A stretch of DNA of 64,000 bases from Sphingomonas sp. (GTDB lineage Bacteria > Pseudomonadota > Alphaproteobacteria > Sphingomonadales > Sphingomonadaceae): assembly GCF_003248515.1 (NCBI RefSeq), contig NZ_QFOB01000007.1:1-64000 (forward strand), read 5' to 3'. The stretch's first letter is position 1. Each line of letters starts with the position of its first letter. Of this stretch, positions 54,001 through 61,982 are shown piece by piece. The position numbers were made by a program, and so were the translations under genes. The notes beneath the pieces are model-generated. The model saw only the letters and a list, made by a program, of their open reading frames with translations, was not told where the DNA came from and did not search any database.

Positions 54001-55710
54001 GTGGCGGCGGAAAGTGGCTTCTCTGCCGGATCGCTCGATATCGGCAGCCGCCTCCTGATCGACAGCGGCACAACGATCGCGCTTGGCAACGTCACGATCC
54101 CCGCCGCCCTGTCCTTGCAGGCGGATGGAGCGATCACGACCGGGACGATCGCGTCGCAAGGCGCCGTCAGCCTGCTCAGCCGGACGGCGCAGATCGCGAC
54201 CGGCGCGATCCAGGCGGGCGGGAATGTCGCACTGCTGGCGCGTACCGGGATCGGCACGGCGGGCATCACGGCGTCGACGACGAGCGGCACCTATGTGCTG
54301 CTGGCCGATGCGGCCAATGCCGGCGCGATCGACATTGCCGGCACCGTCACGGCGCTCAACGGACCGATCAGCGCGAGCGGCCCGATCACGGCCGATATCG
54401 TGCGGGCCGCCTCGTCAGGAACCGCAAGCTTCGCGGCCATAACCGGCGCCTCGACGGTAAGGCTGCAGGCGGCCGACCTGAGTTTCGCCGGTGCCATCCT
54501 CGGCAACGACATCGCGCTGGCGAGCGGGAATGTGCGGATCGGGGCGAACGGATCGATCGGCAATGCAAACACCCGCACGATCGCTTTCACGATCACGGGC
54601 GGCGGCCCCGCCTTCCTCGGCGGCACCACGGATGGCGCCGGCTATACGCTGGACAATAGCGAAATTTCGCGCATCCGCGCGGGCACGATTTCGCTGATCG
54701 CCGGCAGCGACGGCGCGGGCGGCCCAGCCCTCACCGTGCGCGACGCGAGCTTCACCGGATCGGCCAACGCCAATGGCGGATCGCTGACGGGCGCAAGCGG
54801 ATCGCTGACGCTTTCGGCCACGGGCACGATCAGCGTGGTGGGCAATCTGGCGCTGACCGACGCCGGCAGCGGGCAGAGCCTTCTGCTCAATGCCGGCCTC
54901 GTCCGGCTGACCACCGATGCGGGATCGATCGGCGTTCTTTCTGGCGGGGCGCCGGGCGGAAGGCTGGCCATTTCTGCGCGGCGGATCGAGGCGGCCAGCG
55001 CGCAGCTGCTCGGCGCCAATGCGGGCTTTACCGGCACGCTTTCCAGCACCACGACAGCCGCGATTGGTGCTGCGGCCACCCAGCCGCGCGCCGAAGGCTA
55101 TATCCAGGCCGGGCGGATCGAGCTTTCCGCCAATGACGACATCATCATCCAGAATAGCGGCACGGCCGCGCTCGCGGCCGGCTTCACCGCCGGTGCCGGC
55201 GGCCTGGCGATCACCAATCTGGGCGGCGCGGGCTCCGGCGGCTTCAACGTTCTGATCTACGGCCGCATCCAGGGGGCGAGCGGCTTCCTCACCAATGCCG
55301 ATACGCTGGGCGCGGTGAACTTCGCCTCGGCAGAGAACAACTCGCTGGCGGGCTATTCGGCGCAATCCGTCGTCAATGGCTGCCCGATCCTCGGCACCGG
55401 CTGCATGATGAGCGCGCCCGAAACACCACCGATCGCCGCAATCGTGCGTGACGTGATCGACGGCAATCTCATCGCCTTCTCGCGCGAAACGGTATTTCTG
55501 CCCGTTTTCGATCAGCCGGCGGCGATCGATCTCACGATCCTGCAGGCGCCGGCCATCATCACCGATCCGGTCGCCAGCGCGGGCAATGCGATCATGTGGG
55601 AGAGCGCGGGTGCGCCCCGCGCTGGTCCCCCCGCCGGCCCGGCGACCGGCAAGAAGCAGAATGACGAGGAGCGCCAGCCAAGCGGCGCCCGGCAGGAGCA
55701 GCGGCCATGA
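48085..55710 (+). CDS. Giant TpsA exoprotein (filamentous haemagglutinin-type, Gly-rich)
   Basis: A 2,541-residue protein from the ATG at 48085, overlapping the TpsB stop. After a Sec leader (to about ARAQQ, residue 36) the TPS secretion domain covers about 40-290 (FNTANTDIYTI, FTVLNRIV, WFYSPGGIILGDG, the last replacing the usual NPNGI motif). The central part (about 470-1,720) is a long series of Gly/Thr/Ala-rich beta-helix repeats such as GGTGTGG. The C-terminal part (about 1,720-2,430) is a more regular haemagglutinin-like helix, ending in a charged tail. No toxin, RGD or autotransporter barrel is recognised. It is probably a surface adhesin or matrix filament. It overlaps the CHAT gene by ATGA. 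Confidence 0.9.
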   Translation: MSARHIPAPSLRALPLTVSALALAVALAQPARAQQANPNSYNAAAPTVSPGGSVTSDFNTANTDIYTISTPTAVLNFTPSDTGQGGGANNPINFQNAGTQVIYQSTPGGPNFTVLNRIVPSDPGRPIAFNGTVTSQLVSAANVTSRGGSVWFYSPGGIILGDGSVFDVGSLLLSTADPTGGTGTIGNTTTFSLNSSASPNGIINVLSQATINATNTNSYVAIVAPNVLQRGTINVNGAAAFVAAETALLSFDQGLFQITVGVGGGTAADPFPLQLRGTVRLDRSSGAATDNRGIYAVAVPKNTAISMIVAPDGYYGFDVAQGATFQNGGVYLVAGGNLSVDPLALTPGKINALPTIGGASISIEGSAITPAPASGGRFNAPVSARASDTIDVANFSSLSGQTSPIAFLSDLAIFGGTSSTLSVANGTINIGGNLDIQSFGLNGNLGTSLLSATAGGTVTITGSTQVRAAVPNGINYTQGLYDFSTGGTARVDINGGTVQTGRLSVGADGRGENGQVTQGGAATVTVNNGTLRADTSIDLYAAALSANRTATGGTATLDVANGTVQTGTSLTVGAGGFGGPASDGAGGTAQMIVHSGGGITAGGLVQISADAQGGAATGVGSGGTATGGTAILTMDQTSGPITSLATTGDLDIQATAQGGQGGSGANSAGGAATGGNVTVTIGSGAQLTANTGFFSTFGYGGTSAGGGTGGTGTGGIITADSAGILDFALLSLSSDAMGGDKTGGTGNAGDALSGRAVLRVRGGSLTATRATGNASLTPGVVVGIQAIGGSVTGGTGSGGTGVAGGGVPGLGSAIISVFNDATVTATRLGAFANGTGGAGLGAGAMGGLGRAANASILTQSDGAMQIGSITARSDGTGGASPGGTGGDGSASFAEYNSAPASGATSATMISGTVDLSANGTGGNGLTGGAATASLVSFRESSSTQETRIAGAVSLSSLATGGSGTGGNGGSAQGSTINVQADRSIAIGGTLTATANAIGGSASGASFNGGQATGGSVNLIAAGGDLAVTGDTALSADARSGSSASGRAGDATGGNLSLNANGGRLTLAGTGTLSATAFGGVSSGDGGNATGGNARIITEPDTDTGAEDGTISTGLLSVNINANASQLQNQGRIGGAATGGNFTLLADTGAITIGDLSVSAGAGGYGGSDPTTTTMRGGTALFEARSADITLASATISAVGQAATTFNSNPPAGPGDSIGGSVTLRAAAGRTFTVTNIFLAAVDAVSGRSSLDTQAGAGIAGQIMVVATGSIVGGGLDLRASGFGGNTFGTSTGAGGEGRGGSIDISVTGLLDMSQGIGATADGRAGNPIIGVGGNGIGGLARLRAFEGGVVRTGGISLTANGTGTSGTSGGAGIGGRTVGTQLGGAYLIADDGTITGSGGFIVTANGYGGGAGGIGGVGGAGTGGQAWIIGMNGTVDFSSGSSLSQLQAIGSGGGAFFATPSGSAGGTGTGGQLLVGQSSTGANQDAISVSTGRILLGDTYLDATGQGGSGGQGVAGGTGGAGGTGIGGTAEVSADTTFGVIAANAGSTLSIAVGGTGGQGGVGGDPDGSGVTGAGGIGGTGTGGTAFVGTREIASSSNAAGGSATFADVALDAEGIGGTGGDGATVVGAGGAGRGGTLTFASAGAPVTAGNIAFLVGGTGGDGGQDAAGGTGTGGEGRGGTTAVSVASRTDGSSRGSLMQTGTIAADTTGASNGGASIAGTSSLDVISGDANIGLYFVTSAGTTPSLAGPSRINVRDGLLTAAGLNIEAVGDLSLTTGAGGRMNIGTAILQATRSITFGDGTTSSNVPGAITVSGDLSVIVGADYTLGTGSAVGGNYLVSAGGAISTQGIQAGGSILFAANGDVTIGDASSGNGIVALASRTGSVTAGTLAGQNVVLLAARNAAAGGITTAATGTALISNIGLVSTAPASGMLGATGTFDPGFDYATLAGYTPQRLAGTATITGATRAGNFLVAAESGFSAGSLDIGSRLLIDSGTTIALGNVTIPAALSLQADGAITTGTIASQGAVSLLSRTAQIATGAIQAGGNVALLARTGIGTAGITASTTSGTYVLLADAANAGAIDIAGTVTALNGPISASGPITADIVRAASSGTASFAAITGASTVRLQAADLSFAGAILGNDIALASGNVRIGANGSIGNANTRTIAFTITGGGPAFLGGTTDGAGYTLDNSEISRIRAGTISLIAGSDGAGGPALTVRDASFTGSANANGGSLTGASGSLTLSATGTISVVGNLALTDAGSGQSLLLNAGLVRLTTDAGSIGVLSGGAPGGRLAISARRIEAASAQLLGANAGFTGTLSSTTTAAIGAAATQPRAEGYIQAGRIELSANDDIIIQNSGTAALAAGFTAGAGGLAITNLGGAGSGGFNVLIYGRIQGASGFLTNADTLGAVNFASAENNSLAGYSAQSVVNGCPILGTGCMMSAPETPPIAAIVRDVIDGNLIAFSRETVFLPVFDQPAAIDLTILQAPAIITDPVASAGNAIMWESAGAPRAGPPAGPATGKKQNDEERQPSGARQEQRP
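49900..53160 (+). repeat. Degenerate GGC-rich coding repeats within the TpsA gene
   Basis: This part of the TpsA gene is dominated by imperfect repeats of GGCACGGGCGGC-like units encoding Gly-Thr-Gly-Gly turns, irregularly spaced by 10-25 codons of beta-strand sequence. They are protein repeats, not a CRISPR array: the unit is short, spacing varies and the frame is kept throughout. Such repeats favour copy-number change by slippage. Confidence 0.7.
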
Positions 55711-58700
55711 TCCGGCGGATCGCAATCCTCGTGGCCGCGATCGCGGCCATCGCCCAGCCGGGCGAAGCGGCGCCGGCGCGCAACGGCGGCATCGCGGTGC
55801 AGGACAGTTTCCGCATCGGCAGCGCCGGCGTGCTATGCACAGCGCAGGCCAAACCGCTGGATCCATTGCTGAAAGGCATGTTCGATCGCGGCTATGGCAT
55901 CGTCTGCCGGGATGCGGCGGCGGAGGTTGGCGGCCTCTATGCCCTGCGCGATGCTGGGCCGGATCCCGTGCCCGCCATCCTGACCACGCGCCATGCGGGG
56001 CTCGCCTGCCAGCCCGCCGCCGATGCGGCCATCGAAGGGCTTGCGGGTGCCAGGACGATCGCGTGCGAGATCCCCGCGAACAAGCTCGCCTATCGCGCCT
56101 ATTCGGTGCGGCGCGGGCGGACCGTGTTCATCGCGGAAGGGCTTGCCGGCTATGATGGCGCGCTGCGCCTCGCACTGCGAACGATCGTCGCCAATCGCCT
56201 CATCCCCGGCACCGTCGAAGTCGCGACGACCGAATCCGGCAATCCCGCCGCCTTCGCCCGCGTGCAGGCCGGCACGCTGGATCCGGAAATCGCGCTGAGC
56301 CAGGCCTATCTGCGCAACAATGCCGGCAGCTTCGCCGAGGCGGCCGAATTCTTCGAAACGCTGGTGGAGCGTGAGGGCAGCGGCGACGATGCCGTGCGCA
56401 AGGCCGAATATCTCGTGAACCAGGGCCTCCAGCAATCGAATCTCGGCAATTATGCCGCGGCCGATTCCTTCTTCGCGCAGGCAGCGGCGCTCGGCGCGCG
56501 CCCGGATCCCGTCGCCAGCCGGCTGGTGCGCAATTATCGCGCGATGCACGCGCTGAACCAGTCCCGGCCCGAGGAAGCGATCGCCGCGCTCGACGTGCCC
56601 GTGCCGCCGATCGATCGGTACGACGGGGATTCCTCCATCGCGGGCGGCGTGATCAGCCCCACGCTGGCGGAACAGATCAATCGTCAGAATGCGGCGCTGG
56701 ATCGTCTGGCCAGGCTGGACGGCAAGCTCAGGCCATCGGAACGCGCCACGATTCTCGACGGGCAGGCGCAGCAGTTGCGCGGCGTGGCCTATCGGCTGCT
56801 CACCCGCTATCCGGAGGCGATCCAGTCGATCGGACAAGCCAACCGCACCTTGCTTTCGGTGCGCGAAGGTCGCGTCGCTTCCACCGCCTTCCTCCGCTCC
56901 GAGGGGTTGGCCGAACTCGCGCTGATCAGCGAGGCGAAGCAGGATTATGGCACCGCCGAGGGCCAGCTCACCGAATCCGCGAAGATCCTGGAGATCGACT
57001 ATCCCCAATCCTCCGCCGAGCTTGTCGCAAGGGCGCGCCTCGCCGCCTTTCTCGCACGGCGCGGAGATGCCGCGCGCGCCCTGCCCCTCTACGGATCGAT
57101 CGTTTCGGAAAGCCTGAAGCTGCCCGGCTCGGCGGTGGCGATGCAGACGTTGCTCGTCCCCTATTTCGCCCTGCTCGCGCCGCGCGCGAACAGCGATGCG
57201 CAGGCGGCCGAGGCGCTTTTCGCAGCCAATCAGGTGATGGTGCGCCCCGGCGTCGCCCAGACGCAGGCGGTGCTGGCGCGCGAGCTTTCGGGCGGGGGCG
57301 ACGAGGCGGCCGCGATGTTCCGCGAATCCGTGGCGCTCTCGCGCGATGTCGCGCGGGCCACGAGCGATGTCACCAGTGCCGTGAACCGCCAGGCCACGGG
57401 CCAGGCAACGGACGCGGACGTGGCCACCGCGCGCGCTGCCCTTGCCGTGCTGGAACGCGACCAGACGGCGCTGCAATCCCGCCTCTCCGCCTTCCCGCGC
57501 TATCGCGTGCTCGCCCCTCAGGCGATCACGGTGGCCGAACTGCGCCAGACGCTGCTGCCGAACGACGCCTATTACCAGCTCCGCATCGTGGAGCAGGACG
57601 TCTATGCGATGATCGTGACGAAGACTGCGGTGCGCGCGGCGAAGCTGCCGATGACGACCGCCCTGTTCGATGCCGCTGTGGCCAAGCTGCGCGCCAGCGT
57701 CGTCACGATCGAGAATGGCCGCACCGTCACCTATCCGTTCGACGTCACGCTGGCACGGGGTCTGTACAAGGCGCTGTTCGATCCGTTTGCGGCGGAAATG
57801 ACGGGCGTGACCGGCCTGATCTTCGAACCCGACGGCGCGATGCTGCAACTGCCGCCTAACCTGCTCGTCACCGAGCAGAAGGGCGTGGACGATTATGAGC
57901 GGCGGGCGGCCAGGCCCGATAGCGATCCGTTCGATTATCGGGGCATTGCGTGGCTGGGCAAAGGGATCGACATCACCACCGCCGTCTCGCCACGCTCCTT
58001 CGCGGATGTGCGGAATGCCGCCCCGGCCAAGGCGACGAGAACCTATCTCGGATTCGGCCAGAATGCGCCGCCCTCCGCCCAGCAAAGCTATGCGCGGCTG
58101 GCGGGCACCCAGCCCGGCGCCGATTGCCTGTGGCCGCTTTCGGCCTGGACCCACCCCATCTCCGCCGCCGAACTGCGCATCGCCGATCGTGCGATCGGCG
58201 CCGGCCGGGGCGAAGTCGTCACCGGGGCGGCCTTCACCGATACCGGGCTGGAGGCACGCACCGATCTGGCCGATTATCGCGTGATCCATTTCGCCACGCA
58301 CGGGCTGGTGACGGCGCCCAATGCGCGCTGTCCGGCGCGGCCGGCCCTGCTGACCTCCTTCGGTGGAGAAGGATCGGACGGCCTGCTGAGCTTCCGCGAG
58401 ATATTCGATCTGCGGCTCGATGCCGATCTGATCGTGCTTTCCGCCTGCGACACGGCCGGCGCCGCGACAGAGGAAGCCACGCGCGATGCCGGCGTTGCCA
58501 CCGGCGGCAATTTCGCCCTCGACGGCCTCGTCCGCGCATTCGTGGGGGCGGGCGCGCGCTCCGTCGTCGCCAGCCACTGGCCGATCCCCGACGATTACGG
58601 CGCCACCACGAACCTCATCACCGCGCTGTTCACGGCGAGGCCCGGCACCTCGATCGCAGCGGCGATCCGCGCGGGGCAGAACAGGCTGATGGCATCGGCC

Positions 58701-58793
58701 GAGACATCGCACCCCTTCTACTGGGCGGCCTTCGCCATCGTGGGTGATGGGGAAAAGCCGCTGACCCCGGCCCCCTCCCCCACGCGCCCGTGA
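55707..58793 (+). CDS. Exported TPR-CHAT protein, putative caspase-like peptidase of the TPS locus
   Basis: A 1,028-residue protein with a Sec leader (MIRRIAILVAAIAAIAQPGEAA). Residues about 200-430 are helical TPR-like repeats (LSQAYLRNNAGSFAEAAEFF, YLVNQGLQQSNLGNYAAADS), followed by a helical linker. The CHAT domain covers about 745-1,015, with the catalytic dyad intact: His865 in HFATHG and Cys914 in LSACDTA; ASHWPIPD follows. CHAT domains are clan CD (separase/caspase-like) peptidases. Its ATG overlaps the TpsA stop, so it is made with the exoprotein and exported at least to the periplasm. Processing of TpsA or TpsB is a reasonable hypothesis. It converges with a LysR gene 4 bases away. 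Confidence 0.9.
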   Translation: MIRRIAILVAAIAAIAQPGEAAPARNGGIAVQDSFRIGSAGVLCTAQAKPLDPLLKGMFDRGYGIVCRDAAAEVGGLYALRDAGPDPVPAILTTRHAGLACQPAADAAIEGLAGARTIACEIPANKLAYRAYSVRRGRTVFIAEGLAGYDGALRLALRTIVANRLIPGTVEVATTESGNPAAFARVQAGTLDPEIALSQAYLRNNAGSFAEAAEFFETLVEREGSGDDAVRKAEYLVNQGLQQSNLGNYAAADSFFAQAAALGARPDPVASRLVRNYRAMHALNQSRPEEAIAALDVPVPPIDRYDGDSSIAGGVISPTLAEQINRQNAALDRLARLDGKLRPSERATILDGQAQQLRGVAYRLLTRYPEAIQSIGQANRTLLSVREGRVASTAFLRSEGLAELALISEAKQDYGTAEGQLTESAKILEIDYPQSSAELVARARLAAFLARRGDAARALPLYGSIVSESLKLPGSAVAMQTLLVPYFALLAPRANSDAQAAEALFAANQVMVRPGVAQTQAVLARELSGGGDEAAAMFRESVALSRDVARATSDVTSAVNRQATGQATDADVATARAALAVLERDQTALQSRLSAFPRYRVLAPQAITVAELRQTLLPNDAYYQLRIVEQDVYAMIVTKTAVRAAKLPMTTALFDAAVAKLRASVVTIENGRTVTYPFDVTLARGLYKALFDPFAAEMTGVTGLIFEPDGAMLQLPPNLLVTEQKGVDDYERRAARPDSDPFDYRGIAWLGKGIDITTAVSPRSFADVRNAAPAKATRTYLGFGQNAPPSAQQSYARLAGTQPGADCLWPLSAWTHPISAAELRIADRAIGAGRGEVVTGAAFTDTGLEARTDLADYRVIHFATHGLVTAPNARCPARPALLTSFGGEGSDGLLSFREIFDLRLDADLIVLSACDTAGAATEEATRDAGVATGGNFALDGLVRAFVGAGARSVVASHWPIPDDYGATTNLITALFTARPGTSIAAAIRAGQNRLMASAETSHPFYWAAFAIVGDGEKPLTPAPSPTRP

Positions 58794-58797
58794 CGTC

Positions 58798-59694
58798 TTA
58801 CGCGATCGGCCTGCCCCGCGCGGGAAATTCATCAACGAGGAAATCGAGCATTGCGCGCACCCTTGCCGGCATCCGCACGCCGGCGAAGCGATGCGAGACG
58901 GAGAGCGACAGGGGCTCGATCGGCACGTCCGGCAGCACGACCCTGAGCGCGCCGGCCACTATATCGCGGCGCACCTGGATGGTGGGCATCAGGCCGATGC
59001 CGAGCCCGCCCGCCACCGCACGATAGACAGCCTCGCTGCTGTTGGCGCGGAACGGGCCGTCGACGCGCAACTGCTCCCCGCCGACACCCCACCGGCTGCG
59101 GCTCGGCCCATAGCCATAGGCGATGCAGTCATGCGCATGGAGATCGGCGACGCAGGCGGGCGTGCCGCGAACGGCGAGGTAGGCCGGCGCCGCGACGAGG
59201 ATGCGTTCCATCACTCCCAGCGGCCGGACATGATCCGCCTCCGGCGCCGGCTCCCCCACGCGCAGCGCGAGATCCAGCCCGGCGGCGGCAATATCTTCCT
59301 GCCAGTCCGCCACCGCGAATTCCACGCGCAGATCGGGATGCCGCGCGCGCAACGAGGTCAGCCGATCGGCATAGTGGAAGCCGAGCGCGGTGGTCACGCC
59401 CACCCGCACGACACCGCGCACCATCACTTCGCCGCCGAGATCCGCCTCCGCATGATCGATCTCCTCGATCACGGTGCGGGCATGTTCCAGCAGCCTTTCC
59501 CCTTCGCGGGTGAGCGCCAGCCGCCGCGTCGAACGATGGAGCAGGCGTGTGCCGAAATGCGCCTCCAGTTGATCGATGCGCCGCGCTATCGTCGTATGGC
59601 TGGCATGGCTTTCCACCGCGACGGTCGAGAAATTGAGCCGTTCACCCACGCGCACGAAACTGCGCAGATTGAGAAGCAGATCGCTCACTTGCAC
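58798..59694 (-). CDS. LysR-family transcriptional regulator
   Basis: A 298-residue LysR protein. The helix-turn-helix is LRSFVRVGERLNFSTVAVES followed by HTTIARRIDQLEAHFGTRLL, and the effector domain starts near 90. It diverges from the CoA-transferase gene across 105 bases containing ACAAT-CTCT-ATTGT (59719-59732), a good LysR-type site, so control of that gene plus autorepression is likely. Its 3' end nearly meets the CHAT gene. Confidence 0.92.
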   Translation of the reverse strand: MQVSDLLLNLRSFVRVGERLNFSTVAVESHASHTTIARRIDQLEAHFGTRLLHRSTRRLALTREGERLLEHARTVIEEIDHAEADLGGEVMVRGVVRVGVTTALGFHYADRLTSLRARHPDLRVEFAVADWQEDIAAAGLDLALRVGEPAPEADHVRPLGVMERILVAAPAYLAVRGTPACVADLHAHDCIAYGYGPSRSRWGVGGEQLRVDGPFRANSSEAVYRAVAGGLGIGLMPTIQVRRDIVAGALRVVLPDVPIEPLSLSVSHRFAGVRMPARVRAMLDFLVDEFPARGRPIA

Positions 59695-59718
59695 ACTTTA
59701 CGCACAACTGATCCCCAC

Positions 59719-59732
59719 ACAATCTCTATTGT
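59719..59732. promoter_or_regulatory. LysR-type operator between lysR and the CoA-transferase gene
   Basis: ACAATCTCTATTGT has perfect 5-base arms around CTCT, matching the T-N11-A style when flanks are included. It lies 25 bases before the LysR start and 68 before the CoA-transferase start. Confidence 0.55.
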
Positions 59733-59799
59733 CTGATTAATCGCACTGATGAATCGGGTGTCGCAGCCGGCCCGAGAGACCGACCCCAAGGAGACGAGC

Positions 59800-61311
59800 A
59801 TGTCTGACCGTATCGCTCACCCCGGCCTGCGCAGCCGGATCACCTCCGCCGAAGAGGCCGCGAGCCTGATCCAGAATGGCATGACGGTGGGCATGAGCGG
59901 CTTCACCGGCGCGGGCTATCCAAAGGCCGTGCCCACCGCGCTCGCCGCCCGGATCCAGGCCGAACATGCCGAGGGCCGGCCGATGCGCGTGAAGATCTGG
60001 ACGGGTGCCTCCACCGGCCCCGAGCTGGACGGCGCGCTCGCCAGCGCGGACGGCATCGAACTGCGCCTGCCCTACAATAGCGATCCCATCGCCCGCGAAC
60101 GCATCAACCGCGGCGAGATGGATTATCTGGACATGCACCTGAGCCAGGTCGCGCCGATGGCGTGGCAGGGCTTCCTCGGCAAGCTCGACATCGCCGTGAT
60201 CGAGGTGACCGCCATCCTGCCCGACGGGTCGCTCGTCCCCTCCTCGTCCGTGGGCAACAACAAGACCTGGCTGGATCGCGCCGACGCGGTGATCCTCGAG
60301 GTGAACAGCTGGCAGAATCCCGCGCTCGAAGGGATGCACGACATCTATTACGGTACGGCGCTGCCGCCGCATCGCGTGCCGATCCCCCTCATCCGCCCCG
60401 ACGACCGGATCGGCCAGCCGACATTGCTGTGTGATCCGGACAAGATCGTCGCCATCGTCGAGACGGATTCGCCGGATCGCAACGCCCCGTTCACGCCGCC
60501 CGATGCGAGCGCCCAGGCCATTGCGGGGCATCTGCTGGAATTTCTCGGACATGAAGTGAAGATGCGCCGCCTTCCAGCGAAGCTGTTGCCGCTCCAGTCG
60601 GGCGTCGGCAATATCGCGAATGCCGTGCTCACCGGCCTGATCGACGGGCCGTTCCACGATCTGACCGCCTATACCGAAGTGATCCAGGACGGCATGCTGG
60701 ATCTTCTCGACAGCGGCCGCCTGCGCATGGCCTCCGCCACCGCCTTCTCGCTCAGCCCCGATGCGGCGCACCGCCTGAATGCGGATATGGCGCGCTATCG
60801 CGATCGGCTGATCCTGCGCCCCCAGGAAATCAGCAACCATCCCGAACTGATCCGGCGCCTGGGCTGCATCGCCATGAACGGGCTGATCGAGGCGGACATT
60901 TACGGCAACGTCAATTCCACCTGCGTGATGGGATCGCGCATCCAGAACGGGATCGGCGGATCGGGCGATTTTGCGCGCAACGCCTACGTCTCCATCTTCA
61001 TGACACCTTCCACCGCGAAGGGCGGGAAGATTTCCGCGATCGTGCCGCAGGCGTCCCACGTCGATCACATCATGCAGGACGTTGCCGTTCTGGTGACCGA
61101 ACAGGGCCTGGCTGATCTGCGCGGGCTGAGCCCCCGCCATCGCGCCCGTCTCGTCATCGATCGCTGTGCCCATCCCGATTATCGAGATGCGCTGGACGAT
61201 TATTACGATCGCGCGCTGAAGGGCTCGTTCGGCAAGCACGCGCCATCGCTCCCCGGCGAGTCCCTGTCGTGGCACCAGCGGTTCATCGAAACCGGATCGA
61301 TGCGCCCATAG
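59800..61311 (+). CDS. Acetyl-CoA hydrolase/succinate:acetate CoA-transferase family enzyme
   Basis: A 503-residue cytoplasmic protein from the ATG at 59800 with a strong ribosome site (AAGGAGA). Family segments include GMTVGMSGFTGAGYPK at the N-terminus, GNNKTWLDRADAVILEVN, the catalytic-Glu region LQSGVGNIANAVL and GIGGSGDFARNAY. Enzymes of this class move CoA between succinate and acetate (or propionate), or hydrolyse acetyl-CoA slowly. The divergent LysR gene suggests regulation by a carboxylate. Members may help overflow or acetate metabolism here; the acyl specificity cannot be read. Confidence 0.9.
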   Translation: MSDRIAHPGLRSRITSAEEAASLIQNGMTVGMSGFTGAGYPKAVPTALAARIQAEHAEGRPMRVKIWTGASTGPELDGALASADGIELRLPYNSDPIARERINRGEMDYLDMHLSQVAPMAWQGFLGKLDIAVIEVTAILPDGSLVPSSSVGNNKTWLDRADAVILEVNSWQNPALEGMHDIYYGTALPPHRVPIPLIRPDDRIGQPTLLCDPDKIVAIVETDSPDRNAPFTPPDASAQAIAGHLLEFLGHEVKMRRLPAKLLPLQSGVGNIANAVLTGLIDGPFHDLTAYTEVIQDGMLDLLDSGRLRMASATAFSLSPDAAHRLNADMARYRDRLILRPQEISNHPELIRRLGCIAMNGLIEADIYGNVNSTCVMGSRIQNGIGGSGDFARNAYVSIFMTPSTAKGGKISAIVPQASHVDHIMQDVAVLVTEQGLADLRGLSPRHRARLVIDRCAHPDYRDALDDYYDRALKGSFGKHAPSLPGESLSWHQRFIETGSMRP

Positions 61312-61388
61312 CCCCGCAGGAACCGCGCGACGGAGCGCGCATTCCGAAATCGGATCGCTTGCCCGCGTGGAAATTCGGGATCGGGGCC

Positions 61389-61407
61389 GGCGCTCCGCAG
61401 CGCCTTT
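61389..61407 (+). terminator. Terminator-like hairpin after the CoA-transferase
   Basis: GGCGCT-CCGC-AGCGCC forms a perfect 6-bp stem followed by TTT, 78 bases past the stop codon. Confidence 0.5.
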
Positions 61408-61483
61408 GGCGTCCGCAGAGCGCACATTGACCGCAATGCATCCTCTCGGCGGCCGGAGCGCTCTGATACATCGTCCCGCGGCC

Positions 61484-61514
61484 AAAAAAAAGGCCGACCA
61501 CGATGGGCCGGCCT
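61484..61514 (-). terminator. Rho-independent terminator on the minus strand
   Basis: AGGCCG/CGGCCT stem with a 12-base loop, extendable by two C-G pairs, followed on the minus strand by eight Ts. No annotated minus-strand gene ends here, which supports the candidate sRNA. The remaining sequence to 61982 shows no gene with a convincing start. Confidence 0.75.
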
Positions 61515-61600
61515 GAAGTCTAGGAGAGGATGCCTGAAAGGCACGTTCCTGTTAGCAGCAATGCCGACGGTGGCCAATTCGTTTTTTGCATCGCAACAAC
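61484..61600 (-). ncRNA. Candidate small RNA with intrinsic terminator
   Basis: On the minus strand a hairpin TGCCT-TTC-AGGCA (61531-61543) is followed by a single-stranded TCCTCTCCTAGAC stretch, then a terminator (CGGCCT at 61509-61514 reversed to pair with AGGCCG at 61491-61496) ending in eight Ts (A-run 61484-61491). No protein-coding frame on that strand explains the terminator. Upstream, TTGCATCGCAA (61586-61596) is a palindrome in an AT-rich block that may be the promoter. The anti-Shine-Dalgarno-like CCTCTCC fits a base-pairing sRNA. The RNA start is a guess. Confidence 0.4.
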
Positions 61601-61982
61601 AGATTTTCACAATCGCATAGGTCGAAAGTATCAGCCGGGGCGATGGCAGGCCATGCCCTACGCCGCAGCGCAGCAATGATCGGCGGTGCGCCGAGGCACG
61701 CTTATCATGGCAAATCCGGGAGCCGGCGGAAGCGATCGTGAGGACCGATCCGTGTTTCGCATCGCCGCCCCATGGCCCTGACATCCCCCCGCAGAATCGC
61801 GAATCGCGCGCCCGAATCGATCCGGATCGAACGGATGCGAATGCGGCCGGCAAAGGCGTTCATGGCAGCCAGCCCGCCGGAAGATGATCTGCATCCAATG
61901 ATTGCTGGGGATATTCATGTGGTTGCATGCCTCCCCCCGCGCGTTACGACACGCACCTCGCCGACCTGCAGGAGCCGTGATT

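Noticed and set aside
55833..58835. 1,000-codon minus-strand frame opposite the CHAT gene
   Set aside because: High-GC shadow frame rich in Arg, Gly and His without domain pattern; the plus strand has a signal peptide, TPR and CHAT motifs.
61530..61679. 49-codon plus-strand frame after AGGAGAGG
   Set aside because: The AGGAGAGG is directly against the ATG, codon use is unlike neighbours, and the segment is better explained as a minus-strand sRNA with terminator.
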